Source: Pyrrhoderma lamaoense (taxonomy: Eukaryota; Basidiomycota; Agaricomycetes; Hymenochaetales; Hymenochaetaceae). From it: a DNA stretch of 64,000 bases. The translations under genes and the position numbers were made by a program. Positions 12,137-24,361 of this stretch are shown one piece after another (positions within the stretch are counted from its first letter, which is position 1; every line of letters begins with the position of its first letter). The stretch is from contig NBAZ01000002.1 of NCBI GenBank assembly GCA_002794735.1, forward strand, positions 2,108,001 to 2,172,000, written 5' to 3'. The notes below the pieces were generated by a model that saw only the letters and a list, made by a program, of their open reading frames with translations, searched no databases and was not told the origin of the DNA.

Positions 12137-12872
12137 ATGCCATCCATTGAGGTTCCAAAAGGGTGAACTCACTTCAAATCGACTAGATACCTTGTAACTC
12201 ATCCTCTTTAATCATCAGCTTCTCCTACGTGATTGCCGTCTCAACTTCTACCATATTTTTGAATATATGGCAGTACATACGTGTTGGCAATGCGCGGAAG
12301 ATCGCTAAGATCAATTATCCACAAGGCATGACTTAGCTAAGGTGTGATCCATATCAGATCTCGCTGACGCGTCTTTCTTTTCAGTGTATGCAGAGAAAGC
12401 TGATGCTGCAGCGGACAAAAACAAGCACATATTCAACTGTGTACAACGTGTGATCTTTCATATACTCTTCTTATAATCCGACTGACGTTACGATGCTGTA
12501 CTTCAAGGGGCGCATCAGAATACACTTGAGATCTTACCCTTTTTCTTGCTCAGGTGAGAATAATCATATCATTCAAAGTTTCTCCTGTCTGAGATGCTTC
12601 ATATTACTAGTTTGTTTACAACGGGATTGAAACATCCTTACTTAGCATCTTTTCTGGGTGCAATATATGTGGTTGGAAGAGTATTCTACACTATTGGCTA
12701 TTCCACAGGTGATCCGAATAAAAGAATCAGCAGGGGTGGATTCCTTGGCAATCTTGCCATCACGAGTATGATAGTCCATCACTGATTATGTTTGCATACT
12801 AACCCATAACTCACAGCTTTGACCCTCACAGTCGCATACACCTCATACGAGTTTATTGCTGAGGGTTTGTAA
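12137..12872 (+). CDS. Microsomal glutathione S-transferase 3-like (MAPEG family)
   Basis: Six exons (12137-12162, 12219-12325, 12385-12447, 12508-12553, 12611-12765, 12817-12872) splice to 453 nt, or 150 residues, the usual MGST3 length. Seen in order: MPSIEVPKG, a first membrane helix, GNARKI, then the family signature FNCVQRAHQNTLE (the helix that binds glutathione in MAPEG enzymes), a second helix, and the GAIYVVGRVFYTIGYSTGDP motif with its conserved Arg and Tyr. The last helix ends at EFIAEGL. MAPEG proteins are four-helix ER or outer mitochondrial membrane trimers that conjugate glutathione or reduce lipid hydroperoxides. Intron 2 needs a GC donor (CAAG|GCATGA, 12326) to keep the frame; the other donors are GT. 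A TATA box precedes the gene. The family assignment is secure; the substrate is not known. Confidence 0.92.
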
Positions 12873-13283
12873 TATGAGTCCCTTTCCTTTCGTCACTCTG
12901 TTATACACCGTATATATGTATCACGGATGTAGAGCATGTCAATAATAGACAGAACTCTGATGAATACAAGATCTAGTTGTAGTAGTAAATCGATCGATAA
13001 TTAATGGGTGTAGATGTGAGATGAACTGAAACGTGGTATATCATTAGTATGGCACCTTGGCTGCAATATCATGAAGGCCGCCGAACTGGGTATTATTATT
13101 TACAAATTACCACTGTGAGACAATCTACGCTAGCCATGAGCGGTTTTTTTTGTCTTTCGCGAAGCCACAGAAGCCGTGAGAATGGAGTTCTATATATAGC
13201 TACTTTACTGGACGGAACAGAGTCACTCGTACAATACTCCTGTGACGCACGGACTGCGCAAACTGAACATACAATCAACCGCC
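12873..13283. other. Spacer between the MAPEG gene and FIS1
   Basis: 410 bp containing the MAPEG 3' end and FIS1 promoter. A TATATATAG-like element lies near 13190, about 90 bp before the FIS1 start. A short open frame crossing the FIS1 start is in another frame and looks spurious. Confidence 0.35.
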
Positions 13284-13990
13284 ATGGTCACTGAGGTACC
13301 TTACGCCGCTGACGCAGAGCAACCCTTGACGTATGACGAACTTCAAGTATGATTATCATCATTTTATTGCATAAGTGATAATACACACATTTACTTTGCA
13401 AAATAGGTGCTTCGGATCCAGTATAACAAGGAGGTAGAGGCTGGACATGTGACGGTGCAAGCAAAGTTTAATCTTGCTTGGGGTCTGGTGAAGAGTCCTA
13501 AATATGAAGATCAACTAGAAGGTGTGAAGCTACTTCAAGGTAAGCAACATCACTTCCTTTTAGTTCCCGTATTTTACTGAGTTATTATCGATAAACTCAG
13601 AGATATACAGAGAAGAACCGCCTAGAAGAAGAGAATGTCTTTACTATCTCGCCCTTGGTCAATATAAGATGGGAAACTACGAGGAAGCAAAGAGATTCGA
13701 TGGTATGTCGTTTTTCCCTGTGTTCATAGATCCCGGAGTGCTAAACATACAACCTATACGAAAATCAGCCCTGCTTCTAGAAAAAGAGCCCACCAACTTA
13801 CAAGCCCTGAGCCTTGCAGAACTCATTGACAAGAAGATGACACGGGGTACGTACATACTCCCTATTGGATACAATCATGCTAAACACAACAAATACAGAG
13901 GGTTATATCGGACTTGGGCTCGCGGCTGGTGCAGCGGCACTCGGGACGATTTTACTAGCAGGACTCGTACGGCGAGCAAACCGACATTAA
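13284..13990 (+). CDS. FIS1: Mitochondrial fission 1 protein
   Basis: Five exons (13284-13346, 13407-13539, 13601-13702, 13769-13846, 13899-13990) give 155 residues, the normal Fis1 size. The protein reads as an N-terminal arm ([18 protein letters not shown]), then two TPR-like helical repeats ([50 protein letters not shown]). A C-terminal membrane anchor follows ([19 protein letters not shown]) with a basic tip RRANRH that directs it to the outer mitochondrial membrane. Fis1 recruits adaptor proteins and the dynamin Dnm1 for mitochondrial and peroxisomal division. All splice sites are canonical GT-AG and the frame is unbroken. Confidence 0.96.
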
Positions 13991-14823
13991 CTCTTTCCTC
14001 TGTACGCGGTCTCTGACTGAACTTTCTTTTTTTTCTCCCTTCATCTGCCTCACAATATTTGATGTCATGTTTTCGTTACTTAAATACCTCTACTCGATCC
14101 TACACGACCCTCCGCAATCCGTTCATATTGCCAAATCAACGATTAAATTGATATTCGTTCTGCACGCAATCGGTGTCGGATTTTTTTTGTTATAATCCTA
14201 ATGCATTGTGCGTTTACTACACGTACACTCACGAACCACGATCACATCTTCCTTTCTTTTAATCAAATAAACTGCTCACTGCATGTCTACTTCTGTACAC
14301 TATCAACAGGAATACAATATGATGGCGAAAAATTGCGGTCATCATTCTCGGATTTTGAAATTCGGTCCTTGCTTGTGGAACCTTTACATGTGAACAAATT
14401 CGACTGTCTCTGGATACAGGATGAAGTCGTTAACATGATGTAAGTAAAATTAATTTATAAACACAATTAGTCCTTTGTTTCCCAAGAAGCCAAGAAAAAG
14501 GTATCCAGACCAAGAAAAATGGAGAAGAGAGACAGATTCATCTAGTTCGAGATTACATTTTGATTAGGAAGATGACGGATTAATGACAACAAGTTGAGAG
14601 TGAATAGGATTGACTAGTTACAGACTGGGAGATGAGTCCAGAATTTCCGGAAGAGATACAATGTCAACATGTTAGAATTGTAGGTGTACAGTTACAAGAA
14701 AAGCTTGAGGTGGGTTAGTGCGGATGATCATGTCATTAAAGCGTCATGTGGGTAAAAAGGTGGCTACACAACAACGGAATAAAATCAGATTCATGCAAAT
14801 ATAGAAGTCATGGGGACGGAGAG
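13991..14823. other. Convergent 3' ends of FIS1 and the M50B-like gene
   Basis: 830 bp between two convergent genes. It starts T-rich after FIS1 (TTTCTTTTTTTTCTCC). A small open frame at 14201-14443 has no features I trust as a gene. Confidence 0.35.
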
Positions 14824-16083
14824 CTAACCTGCTTGTGCATTCATTTGGTATGTATTTAACTGGAGGGAGGGACAGAACTGAGTTCACTAAACTTGATCAT
14901 GAAGAGAAAAGTACATGCACACTACCTTAAAGGATGCGATTCCAATAAAGATAAATCCTATCGCAACAGCAACATCCCATAGTATCCAAAATACAGTCCA
15001 AACTATAATGTCTGTCAGATAGAGGTATTAAGATCTGAGAGAAATATCCTGACATGTAGCACCTATCCTTGGGTACAGAATATTAAATTGAGTAACATCA
15101 GAATCATTTACTTTGCGAAAGAATTTGTCATCAGTTATGTCCCCTGAAGCAAGCTGCATTTAAGTTTAATCTTTTAGTCGCGAACCCTAAAATTACTTAC
15201 AGACTGTATAGAAGACGCTAGAAGAACACGTCAGTAAAGGAGTGTGTACAGCGACCAATTGTACGTACTTCATAATGCCGATGAATAAGCAGTACCACCG
15301 AAGTGCTGCACTGTAGGGAGTTTGCTAAGTCTGATAAACATAAATAAGAATAGCGCATATGACGTACGCATGCTCAATGAACCAAAATCCAATGAGTAGA
15401 CCCTCATAACAAAGGGTTAGTACTATAGTTCTGTTGAGCGGTCAGTCGATATTGGAAAAAGGATAATCGCTATGATTACAGACATCTTATCCCGAATAAG
15501 GACCAAGGGCACGATTAGTCCAATACCAAGTATGAAACTCTCTATTTTGGCGACAAGAGTATCAAAACCTCCCAATATGAAGATACCACCTAAAAGAGCA
15601 GAACCAATGTACCCGGCTGAGAGTATTGTTGGAGGATGTCCTCCTTCAACTCGGGTACATCCACCGAGAATTGGATCAATAGTTAAGCTTAATATGGTCC
15701 CTCCTGTCAGAATAGCCTTCTTGGAGAGGTAAGTATAGTCGATCAGAAGAGAGACAAAGGACTGAGTTATTCACCGCCGCTATATGACAACCTTCATGCC
15801 AGCTGATAGTTAATAACTTTAAAGGATTTATTAACACCCTTGCCTGATAAAGGAGTTATTCTGAGTTCCTGATATAAAGTATGCGGACAAACCCCAGGTA
15901 TATTCCACAGGGCAAATATGACCGCGGTAAAAACTACTGACTGTTGAATATTTGAATAAATCAATGAGGGATCAATAGCATAACAACGGAATAACCTACG
16001 ACATAGAGTACAACAAGCTCGTCTTTCGTTGGTTTGATAGGACTCTCTATGAGCTTTGGAGCGATAGGTGGTCTGTCTGTCAT
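14824..16083 (-). CDS. Fungal M50B-like intramembrane metallopeptidase family protein
   Basis: Ten short exons can be followed on the minus strand from MTDRPPIAPK (start 16083) to QMNAQAG (stop 14824). Seen in order: a membrane segment (AVIFALWNIPG), the line INPLKLLTISWHEGCHIAA carrying an HExxH zinc motif (HEGCH), then TGGTILSLTIDPILGGCTR, GGHPPTILSAGYIGSALLGG, several more membrane helices, FWFIEHAAALRWYCLFIG, TDDKFFRKVNDSDVTQF and a final helix. This is the layout of the fungal peptidase M50B-like family, polytopic proteins related to site-2 proteases; their substrates are not known to me. Exon 7 is only 17 nt (15201-15217). The gene is divergent from histone H2A across a 274-bp gap. Family confidence is high; activity is inferred from the intact HExxH. 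Confidence 0.85.
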
Positions 16084-16357
16084 AGTCAAAACATGAGGCA
16101 AACAGGGTTGAGAGCGCCCGTTGGGAAGCCGTTCCCTATCCAAAGACAGGCATAATTTGGCACGCTCTCGCGTGGTCCGTGGGAGCCGGCACGTGCCACG
16201 CGTTCTCTTAATCACGTGATCTTGTATTGCTTGACTCCGCCCGAATTCTTTATAAGGGGTCGTTCTCAGGCCACTACCATCAACATCTCTTGTCCACCTC
16301 CCATCACCACCTACCCATATTCTAACTCTTTAAAACTCATTTCAATCCAATATCAAT
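16084..16357. promoter_or_regulatory. Bidirectional promoter, M50B-like gene / histone H2A
   Basis: 274 bp between divergent genes. It contains two 10-bp palindromes centred on CACGTG (GGCACGTGCC, 16188-16197; ATCACGTGAT, 16211-16220) and a TATAAGG element at 16251-16257, about 100 bp before the H2A start. CACGTG also occurs in the H4/H3 promoter at 61740-61745. Such sites suit bHLH regulators of the Pho4/Cbf1 type (inference). Confidence 0.55.
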
Positions 16358-17008
<651 letters not shown>

Positions 17009-17341
17009 ATGTTCTCGTGTCTTGCTTTGTTATTTCTGTCTAGTTTTCTTCTCTCTTATCTGTTCCTTGCATATGAAACTGTACTATGTATTGTGTGTTT
17101 ATAATATGGCGATTTATGATATGATATAAATGGCACTTATGATTATCAAATTCAATTCGTTTCAAGAAGGATACACAGGAATCCGAACACTAGCCTAAAA
17201 ATCGTAAAAAGCAAAAAGATGTATATACTAGAGATATATCGAAACATCCACAAAAAACTCGAAAATTGTGGCTTAATCCAGTTAAGCTAACAACAGTCCA
17301 TTCAGTCCTTCGACGCACAAAAACTGCTTTTTCTGATTTGT
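17009..17341. other. Convergent 3' ends, H2A and RhoGAP gene
   Basis: 333 bp of AT-rich sequence between two convergent stop codons. It holds the H2A 3' UTR (GTTATTTCTGTCTAGTTTTC) and no gene. No metazoan-type histone stem-loop is visible after the H2A stop. Confidence 0.4.
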
Positions 17342-20300
17342 TCATACTTTTCCGGAACCGGGACCAGACCCAGGGCCAGCATAGCTCAACCTATTTGCAG
17401 AGCGCGAGCTCGGAGAAGTGTTTCTCGTTGCTCCATTCCTATTCAAACCCGCTACCATGGACGCAACATTCCCACTTTGTGGTCGAGCGCCAGAAGTTCG
17501 AGCCCGCGTGGACCACGAAGACGAGATGCTTCACTTGATCCCGAACGCGATAAGTTTGTTCCACCTCCTGCTAGTGCACGATCTGAAGGTGAGATTGGTG
17601 AACCCGCGGAGCTGCCTGATCGGCTACGAGGAGACACAGAACGAACAGGTGGGCTACGTGCACGAGGGGAAGTCGGTGTCGGAGGTGCAATGACGACGTT
17701 CTTGCTTCCCTCTTCTTGTGGGCTGGTTGGACGGGAGTTTGTGGATGCCGGGGGCGTGGGCTTTGGTGATGGGTGGTCATCTGTCTCAGGAGGCGGTTCG
17801 ACAAATTTGGGAATTGGAGGTGGACTCATGTCATCTTCTGTCTCTGGTGGGGGCTCCTTAAAGACCGGCATTGGAGGAGGGGCATTCGGATCCTCTTCTG
17901 GAACGGGAGGGGGTGCTGCGGCGCGTTTGGGCGTAGGTGCTATTACTACTGGTTGCGCAGGCTTAGCTTCTACTGCAGGCTTTGGCTTTGGAGCAGGTGT
18001 GGTTGTAGTGGAAGCCTTCAAAGAAGGTGAAACAGGTGGATGCGGACTCGATGGACGCATGCTCGGATTCCGCATACTCATCTGCTCCTCGAGAATTTCG
18101 CGAGTGTCAATTTCCGAACCAACAACCGAAAGCCTACTCCTGCTCATACGCATATCGACTGGTGCAGTCCTCTTCCGTGTTGGCAGCTTCTTATCCGATT
18201 CACGCTTCTTACGAGCGATAGTAGGTGGGATGATCTCATTGAAGTTTTTGAGGAGATCAACAAAGAGAACTGTGATGAAAAAAGTAAGTATAATAAAGAA
18301 AAATTAGTAAATGGTAAGACTGACGAGTTGGATGTCTGTCTTGGATTGATAACTCATTCTCGATTTTAGGTCGAAGAATATCTAGTGAAAAGCATGATAT
18401 TGAGCAATTTTTCAAGCCCATATTTGACTCAGAACTCACGTCTACCCATAGATAATGCCAGTTTTGTCATATATACCTCATTGTCTTCTTCTACGTTCGT
18501 AGAGTCAATCAATCTAAGGATTGATCAGTATCAAAAATTTAGTCAGAACCCGGACTACATACCTCTTAATATGCCTAAGATAGCATCTATCACAAGGAGA
18601 TGGACTTTCGGTAATCTCTGAAGTGCAACTTGCAAATCCTTGATATGTTGTTCTTCATTGGTCTCTTCGTGATTTGAGCCAACTAATAATGTATGTGAAT
18701 AATGATATAATATTGGACATGAGACTCACTCACCATGAGGATATAACCTTCTTATTTCGTCCCAACCTTCCCATGTACCCAATGGAGGATCAAGCTCAAG
18801 CATCCATAACTTAACAGTGCTTGCGATAACAGGTGCATCATACTTGACGATTGTTTCCTCTTGGAAAGCTTGTCCAGCTGGAACACTATTAAGGGCCTCT
18901 CTTAGATGATGTACAGCAGCCAAAGGTACTTCATATATCCAAGCCTTTCGCTTTTCTGAAGAGATAATATCAGAAGCACTTTTCAATTGTAGTAAATAAA
19001 AGACCTCTTACCAGTGTCGTCCGAAAGTGCAGAGTATTTTGTGTTGAGAGCGCTCAAAAGAGCAGTTAGTACCTCAGGTATATTGTCTTTCTTGGGTTCT
19101 TCACTACGCAATTGGCTCCAGCTACCTTCAGCCCACTTGCGTAAATCAACACCAAAGTAAACATCTCCCTCTTCGTGCGTCAGAGATTCATACACCTGAG
19201 CTGCAGGCTTAAATGGACCTGTCCTATATCTCTCGATCAATGCTCTCAGATCCGCCTCAGGTTGATAACTAGCTATAAGTGTCTTTGACCTATCGAAAGA
19301 CGCTATTAAACTTGTAGGCAAGTTAGCTAGGGTTCCTTGATATTGAAGCAGCACTGTCTTCACCGCCCTAAGTCGGTCTGTTTCCCATTTTTGCAATAAT
19401 TTGAGGGTTTCTTCGAATCGTTCTTCAAGCCCAAGACGTTGTCTATCAAGTTTGCGTACTGCGGCACGATAGATTTTGTCCGCAGCGATGGCTTCCGCAC
19501 GTGCACGTACATGAAATGGTTCGGAGTGACGTTCATTTATTGCCTTTTGGACAATATTGACAAGAGTATTAGAACGCTTGACGATATTATCCGCCATAGG
19601 CTGTAAGCTAGATATTGGTAAGTTAACGTCTGATTGATCCTGCTTAGAGTATTCCTCTGCGAGGTTGAAAGCCTTTCAAGCCAATTAATATGAGTAACAT
19701 TAAAAAAAACAAAAGAATTTTTAACTTACCTTGGGCCTGAACTGATAAAATGCTTCATCATTATTCTCAAAGGCGTTTCCGAACTCACCAATCCGACGGA
19801 GGGCACCTTCTCGCTCAGTAAGATCCCTAGCTGCATCTTCTGCGCGATCAAGGCTGCCGCCGAGTCCCTGGACATTGTCTACAAGCCATACGACGAAATC
19901 TTCTCCTGTAAAACAGTCCTGAGATACCATAATGTTAGCTCTGTTGTGCTTGTGATCTAGCGGTGTCTGGTCAAACCTTGTATTCGCCGATGATCGGCAA
20001 TTTGACCGGCCGAAGATTCATATCTGAAGCAGCCTTCTTCAATAAATCTGACACGGCCGCTGGAGGTAGAGCAAGTCCAGCTAATAGAATTGGAGGAGGC
20101 GGTGGAGGAGGCATTGGTGATGCACTTCGCAGTTCAATCTTTGGTGCTGGGAGTGGCTCAGCCATTGGCGGAGGTGACTTTAATGCATCAGGGATTTCCT
20201 CTGTTGCCTTCCCTTTCCCCTTGTCAATTGCAGTTGGCGTTGGCAGTGGTTTTTCCTCAGGCACCGTAACTGTATCGGCAGATTCAGGCTCAGACGAGAC

Positions 20301-21482
20301 TAATGTACCGTCAAAGACAACTGTTGATGAAGTAGGCCCAGTGCTATCAGAGGAGATGGACGATTTGCTCGACCCATTCACTGCCTTTCTCTGTAATTCT
20401 TTGAACCTTTGGGCAATGCGCTCGGAAACACTCGAGGTACGTTGAGGAGGATTAGCAGTTCGGTCACGAGGAGTAAGGCGAGGAGAGGAAGTGTAGTTAT
20501 CAGGGTTGAGTTCACTGCTGGGCGCGAACTTTGCACTAATGAGAATGTTTTATTATAAGTGTAATTCAGTGATAAAATAGGAAAACATGAAAACTCACTC
20601 ATCCTCAGCTTCATCCGCTCGTCGTACCTTAGCCAAGTACTGATGTTTTAATTTATCGACCTAGCAGTAAAATCAGTGTTAAGTATTTATATCAATCAAG
20701 CTGAAAAACATATACTAACATCACCCTGGGCTAACTCGTAAGTCTTGAGCCAACCATCGACTAATGAGTTCCGGCTCCCATATATTCGATCCTGAGGTAT
20801 TCATACAACCAAGATCCCAAACATGAGTTTTATCAAAGTAAGCGAGAATTAGTTCAATCACCCGAAATAAAGTTCAAAAGTAGCACATTAGCTAGAGAAC
20901 ACCTACCTTGTGTCCTACAGCCCACTCGGCAAAGGGGGTAGCAACAAGGTCCTTGAGCTCCTTCGCAACTGCGCGATGTGCCTCACCCTGGGCCTTCGTT
21001 TCCGCTTCTAGGCCGCGGAAAGCCATGAGGAGGGAAGCACCCTCATCATTATTGAATCCTCTGTCTACATGTGTGTAAGTATTAAGAAGAAAGCATTGTG
21101 AAGAGATAAGCTTGGACTAACCCGCTGGCTTAGTACTCAACAAGGCATGTGCGATGGCCTCCTCGGAGTTTGCGCGCGACTGTGGTGTGGTATGTAGCAT
21201 TAGAAAGGCTGCTCCCCGCATAAAAGACTACACTTACACGAATAAACGCAACAATATCCTCGTTCTCAGCAACGCCCTATACAAGCAAGCGAGTTAGTAT
21301 ATGCTTTCCGGACGACATTGATATACATAATTCTTGTTTCTGATGAATGATGTAAAAATAATTAGAACCAGGAAAGCAAAACAAACCTGTTCAAGTTTAT
21401 TATATAACGTCTCTATTCCTCTACGATAGTCCGCAGACCAAAATGAATTTGAGAACGTTGCGGGTAAAGTCAATGCAGGCAT
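17342..21482 (-). CDS. FCH (F-BAR) - DEP - RhoGAP domain protein, Rgd2-like
   Basis: One long multi-exon gene. The start (MPALTLPATFSNSFWSADY, 21482) opens the F-BAR half: NNDEGASLLMAFRGLEAE, AVAKELKDLVATPFAEW and later KYLAKVRRADEAED. A Pro/Ser linker at about 20380-19980 leads to the DEP domain (PIIGEYKDCFTGEDFVVWL, GALRRIGEFGNAFE). The second F-BAR half follows (AINERHSEPFHVRARAEA, LQKWETDRLRAVKTVLLQ). The RhoGAP-like part then runs FGVDLRKWAE, IPEVLTALLSALN, KYDAPVIASTVKLWMLELDP and LGILRLIDSTN. The tail is Pro/Ser-rich. The same order occurs in yeast Rgd2 and relatives acting on Cdc42/Rho5 in polarity. Where RhoGAPs have their arginine finger (G-I-F-R), this protein has WIYEVP. At 17503-17505 (CCC on +) one missing base hides the C-terminus; uncorrected, the frame stops at 17452. 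Confidence 0.85.
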
Positions 21483-22664
21483 CGTAGAGTAGACCTGCTT
21501 TGACTTGTGAAAGGGTAGAAGAAAAGACGGTGGTATAGATCGAAGGGTGAAGAGATAGAATATACAGTTTGAGCAGCGTTTCGAAATGCCTGCGTGTATC
21601 GCACGCGCGCAGGCAGTGCTAACTGCTATTCTCGGCTTTCTACGGTGATATTTTTTACCAATGTACGTGATTTAGAGGCCTTAAGTGCTCAAGTTTAAGG
21701 TCAAGATGTATACAAGTCTTTTGTAAAGAAAAGTGGACATGGAAAGCAGGGACTTTGTCAACGTTACCAATGATATGATGATTGATTTGGTAGCATGCTA
21801 TACCATCACAAGAGCTACGTGTACTAGTGTAGTGACCATTCTCAAACAGAAGCTAGTCAAAAATATTGCTCTAATCTATTGTTTCTTGAAACATTAAATC
21901 TACCTAGTATATACTATCAATATATACGCACCATAAACTATGAGCTATTGGTATTAACTGCGCTGGATTTGTAGCTTTATATGCTACGTATGGAAGTTGT
22001 AGAATTAGTCACATACCTCGCTACAAATCTAATAGGATATGATGATATTCCCACGAGGTCGCATGTGTTGTGGCTTTCATGGAGTTTATAATTTATAAGC
22101 ATAGAGTCGAATCAAAGCATACAAAAAACGATTTTTGGAAGTGAGACTTTGCTATTCAATGTAACTCAATAAGAGAAGCATATATGACAATGATTAAAGA
22201 GGATGTCGACAGTATCACGGTTTTAAGATGATGATAGCTTTTGAGACAGAGGGAAGGAAAAGTAAAGATAGTCTGTAACGTCCATTCCTCACTTCATGGC
22301 GTCCACCATAACATGATCAGTATTAGATATCGCTCAAGGAGCAGATTAATGGCCTTACTACCTAACACCGGAAAGGGAAAATAAATCTAGTCCCTCGGAG
22401 TTGTGATCCTGTACCAACATATCTCACGGTGCTCCCAGAATTTCTTGGAGAAAGCGACCGAGTATGCATAATATGCTATTCTTCTCTATTGGATATACAC
22501 AATTATCTATCTAACAACTGTCTCTTAGACTTACACTCTGCGAGTCGAAAAAGAAGACTCAGATGCTTAAATCTAAAGACTATAGAGTAATACTTATTAT
22601 CGCTTCTTCGATTATGTTGGCGAAACTGGCTTGGGGGAGTAGGTAGGATCGTTTGTAAGGTTAT
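21483..22664. other. Gene-free stretch upstream of the RhoGAP gene
   Basis: 1.2 kb of AT-rich unique sequence. The left end is the RhoGAP promoter; the right end is the 3' flank of the RGG-protein gene. I see no supportable ORF or repeat. Confidence 0.35.
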
Positions 22665-23267
22665 CTATACTCCCCTACGTGCTCCTCCCCTACCTCCTCT
22701 ACCACTTACTACACCACGGCCCCTTATATTGGCACCTCTTCCACCACGTGCGCCTTCAACCCCTCCACCTCTTCCTCCACCTCTTCCAGCACTAGGTGGC
22801 TCGGTTCTGTCACTTTCCCTTCTATTTTCTACCCTACCACTTCCTCCGCGAGTCATAGACACTCCTCTCCCCCTTCCCCTCTCACTATTTGCTGCACTGA
22901 ATGTTCCGTTGGATACAACAGCTGGTGAAGCTTTGGATATTCCATTCGGCAGGCTGTTATCACGGCCCCTTTCAGAAACAGTTGATCTACTTCCAGATTG
23001 ACTATCATCTGGAACAGCAAGATTAGAGTCGAAGTAAGCAACTGAGCTATCTAAATCAAGGTGAGGTATGTCGCTTAGTGCACCGGCCTCAGTAGGCCTC
23101 AGTAGTCTACGCCTGTCACTAGTACGGTTGTTGTTAGTCCCATTGACTTGATTGCGGGTTCCACTGGCTTGTGGGTGTCCCCCTATCCTAGTAGAAGTGG
23201 AGGAGCTACTCTCGGTGGAGTTCTGATTCTGCCGCCTATTGCTAGCTTCTTCAACCACTCCAGGCAT
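22665..23267 (-). CDS. Small Arg-Gly-Gly-rich (RGG box) protein
   Basis: A single exon of 200 residues. The N-terminal two thirds are Ser/Asn/Gln/Thr-rich with one less disordered island (SDIPHLDLDSSVAYFDSNLA). The last 70 residues are a dense RGG/RGRG tract (SERGRGRGVSMTRGG, AGRGGGRGGG, RGGRGGARRGV). RGG boxes bind RNA, are arginine-methylated and promote condensates, so an RNA-associated role is likely, but there is no folded RNA-binding domain. A TATATAAG element lies 57 bp upstream of the start on the same strand (23324-23331), which supports this start and argues against the ORF further upstream being an exon. I do not recognise an orthologue. Confidence 0.6.
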   Translation of the reverse strand: MPGVVEEASNRRQNQNSTESSSSTSTRIGGHPQASGTRNQVNGTNNNRTSDRRRLLRPTEAGALSDIPHLDLDSSVAYFDSNLAVPDDSQSGSRSTVSERGRDNSLPNGISKASPAVVSNGTFSAANSERGRGRGVSMTRGGSGRVENRRESDRTEPPSAGRGGGRGGGVEGARGGRGANIRGRGVVSGRGGRGGARRGV

Positions 23268-23323
23268 GCTATGCTACTATTGGTTAATCTGTAGGATCTT
23301 GGGACGCATAGAACAGCCAGGTA

Positions 23324-23331
23324 CTTATATA
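23324..23331 (-). promoter_or_regulatory. TATA box of the RGG-protein gene
   Basis: TATATAAG on the minus strand, 57 bp before the ATG at 23267. An open frame at 23284-23550 runs through this element and is probably not coding. Confidence 0.5.
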
Positions 23332-24361
23332 CCTCCGAAGGTGTGAGGCAATCTGACTCCGGACATGCCGGGGGCCATCAAATTGCAAACAATGGTGTGT
23401 ATAAATCATATCGCTCGACCAAGAGGTTATTTCATGTGTGGAATCTGTATAATCAAAGACTATAGAGATACGGGAGCATTGGAGCGACTGTTTTGCATGC
23501 CCGTAGTACCTAATATGCTCTGGAGCAATGTCAAATGATGAGAGTTGCATTAGAGTATGTCACAGTATCAAATTAGAGATTTTATACTAAAATAAAGAAG
23601 ATAGATGAGCAAAGTAGGGTACACTTGTTGTAACACATATTAGATGACTGTGTACGCTTCATAATGCACTAGATTTTTCGGGGAATCAGGATGGGAGGTA
23701 GTAAGTGTTCTTCAAAATGTCATTTTGAAACCTACATATATATAAAGATTAGGAAAGTGTCAGATAGACCACTCTTAGTGACCTTGTTATATAATAATAT
23801 CTAGTCAGTACATACCGAGAATGCGCATACCCATTTGAGATCACACTGAGGCTATGTGATAGAATTGTAACAAGTATATAACCATATATAAACTGTACAA
23901 TGTGTATTAATAACATTAGTCTCTTTCTCACGGGTCCTGCAGTGTTTATAATCATATAATAATGCATTGAAAAAACTCCGGAACAACCATATACACTATG
24001 ACAACTCCTACTGTAGCTATCAACGCATTAGTGTTTAATATATCGCTAATGGCTTCGTAAATAAAATCATTATCTCATTTGCACGATTACGAGATCAAAG
24101 TACATGGTCCAGACTGGTCGCGAAGTAGAGATAATGACACCATTATGCGAGCCATTTCTGACCTCAACGTTCAGAGCCATGCATGGTAAGCCGGGATATT
24201 ATGGAAAAAAGTGAGATAGACAGTTCTATACGCACTTATAAAACATATCTATACTAAAAGACCACGCCGAGCAATTGCTATTAGTTACGTAATACGATTA
24301 TTCTCACGGTTTTTGCTAGAGGTCGGGATGCGACCAGCGTCGGACACTGGTAAAGTCACTC
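23332..24361. other. AT-rich divergent intergenic region
   Basis: About 1 kb between the RGG-protein gene and mL44, which are transcribed away from each other. Very AT-rich around 23740-24000 (TATATATAAAG, ATATATAAAC). No gene is supported. Confidence 0.35.

Noticed and set aside
13049..13294. 81-codon ORF over the FIS1 promoter
   Set aside because: It overlaps the FIS1 start in a different frame and has no domain or codon bias.
17477..18307. 276-codon Gly-rich plus-strand ORF
   Set aside because: It is the complement of the Pro/Ser-rich RhoGAP tail; Gly/Val repeats mirror Pro/Thr codons and there is no independent support.
23284..23550. 88-codon ORF upstream of the RGG gene as a first exon
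   Set aside because: It is in another frame, no clean intron joins it, and it contains the TATATAAG element at 23324-23331.
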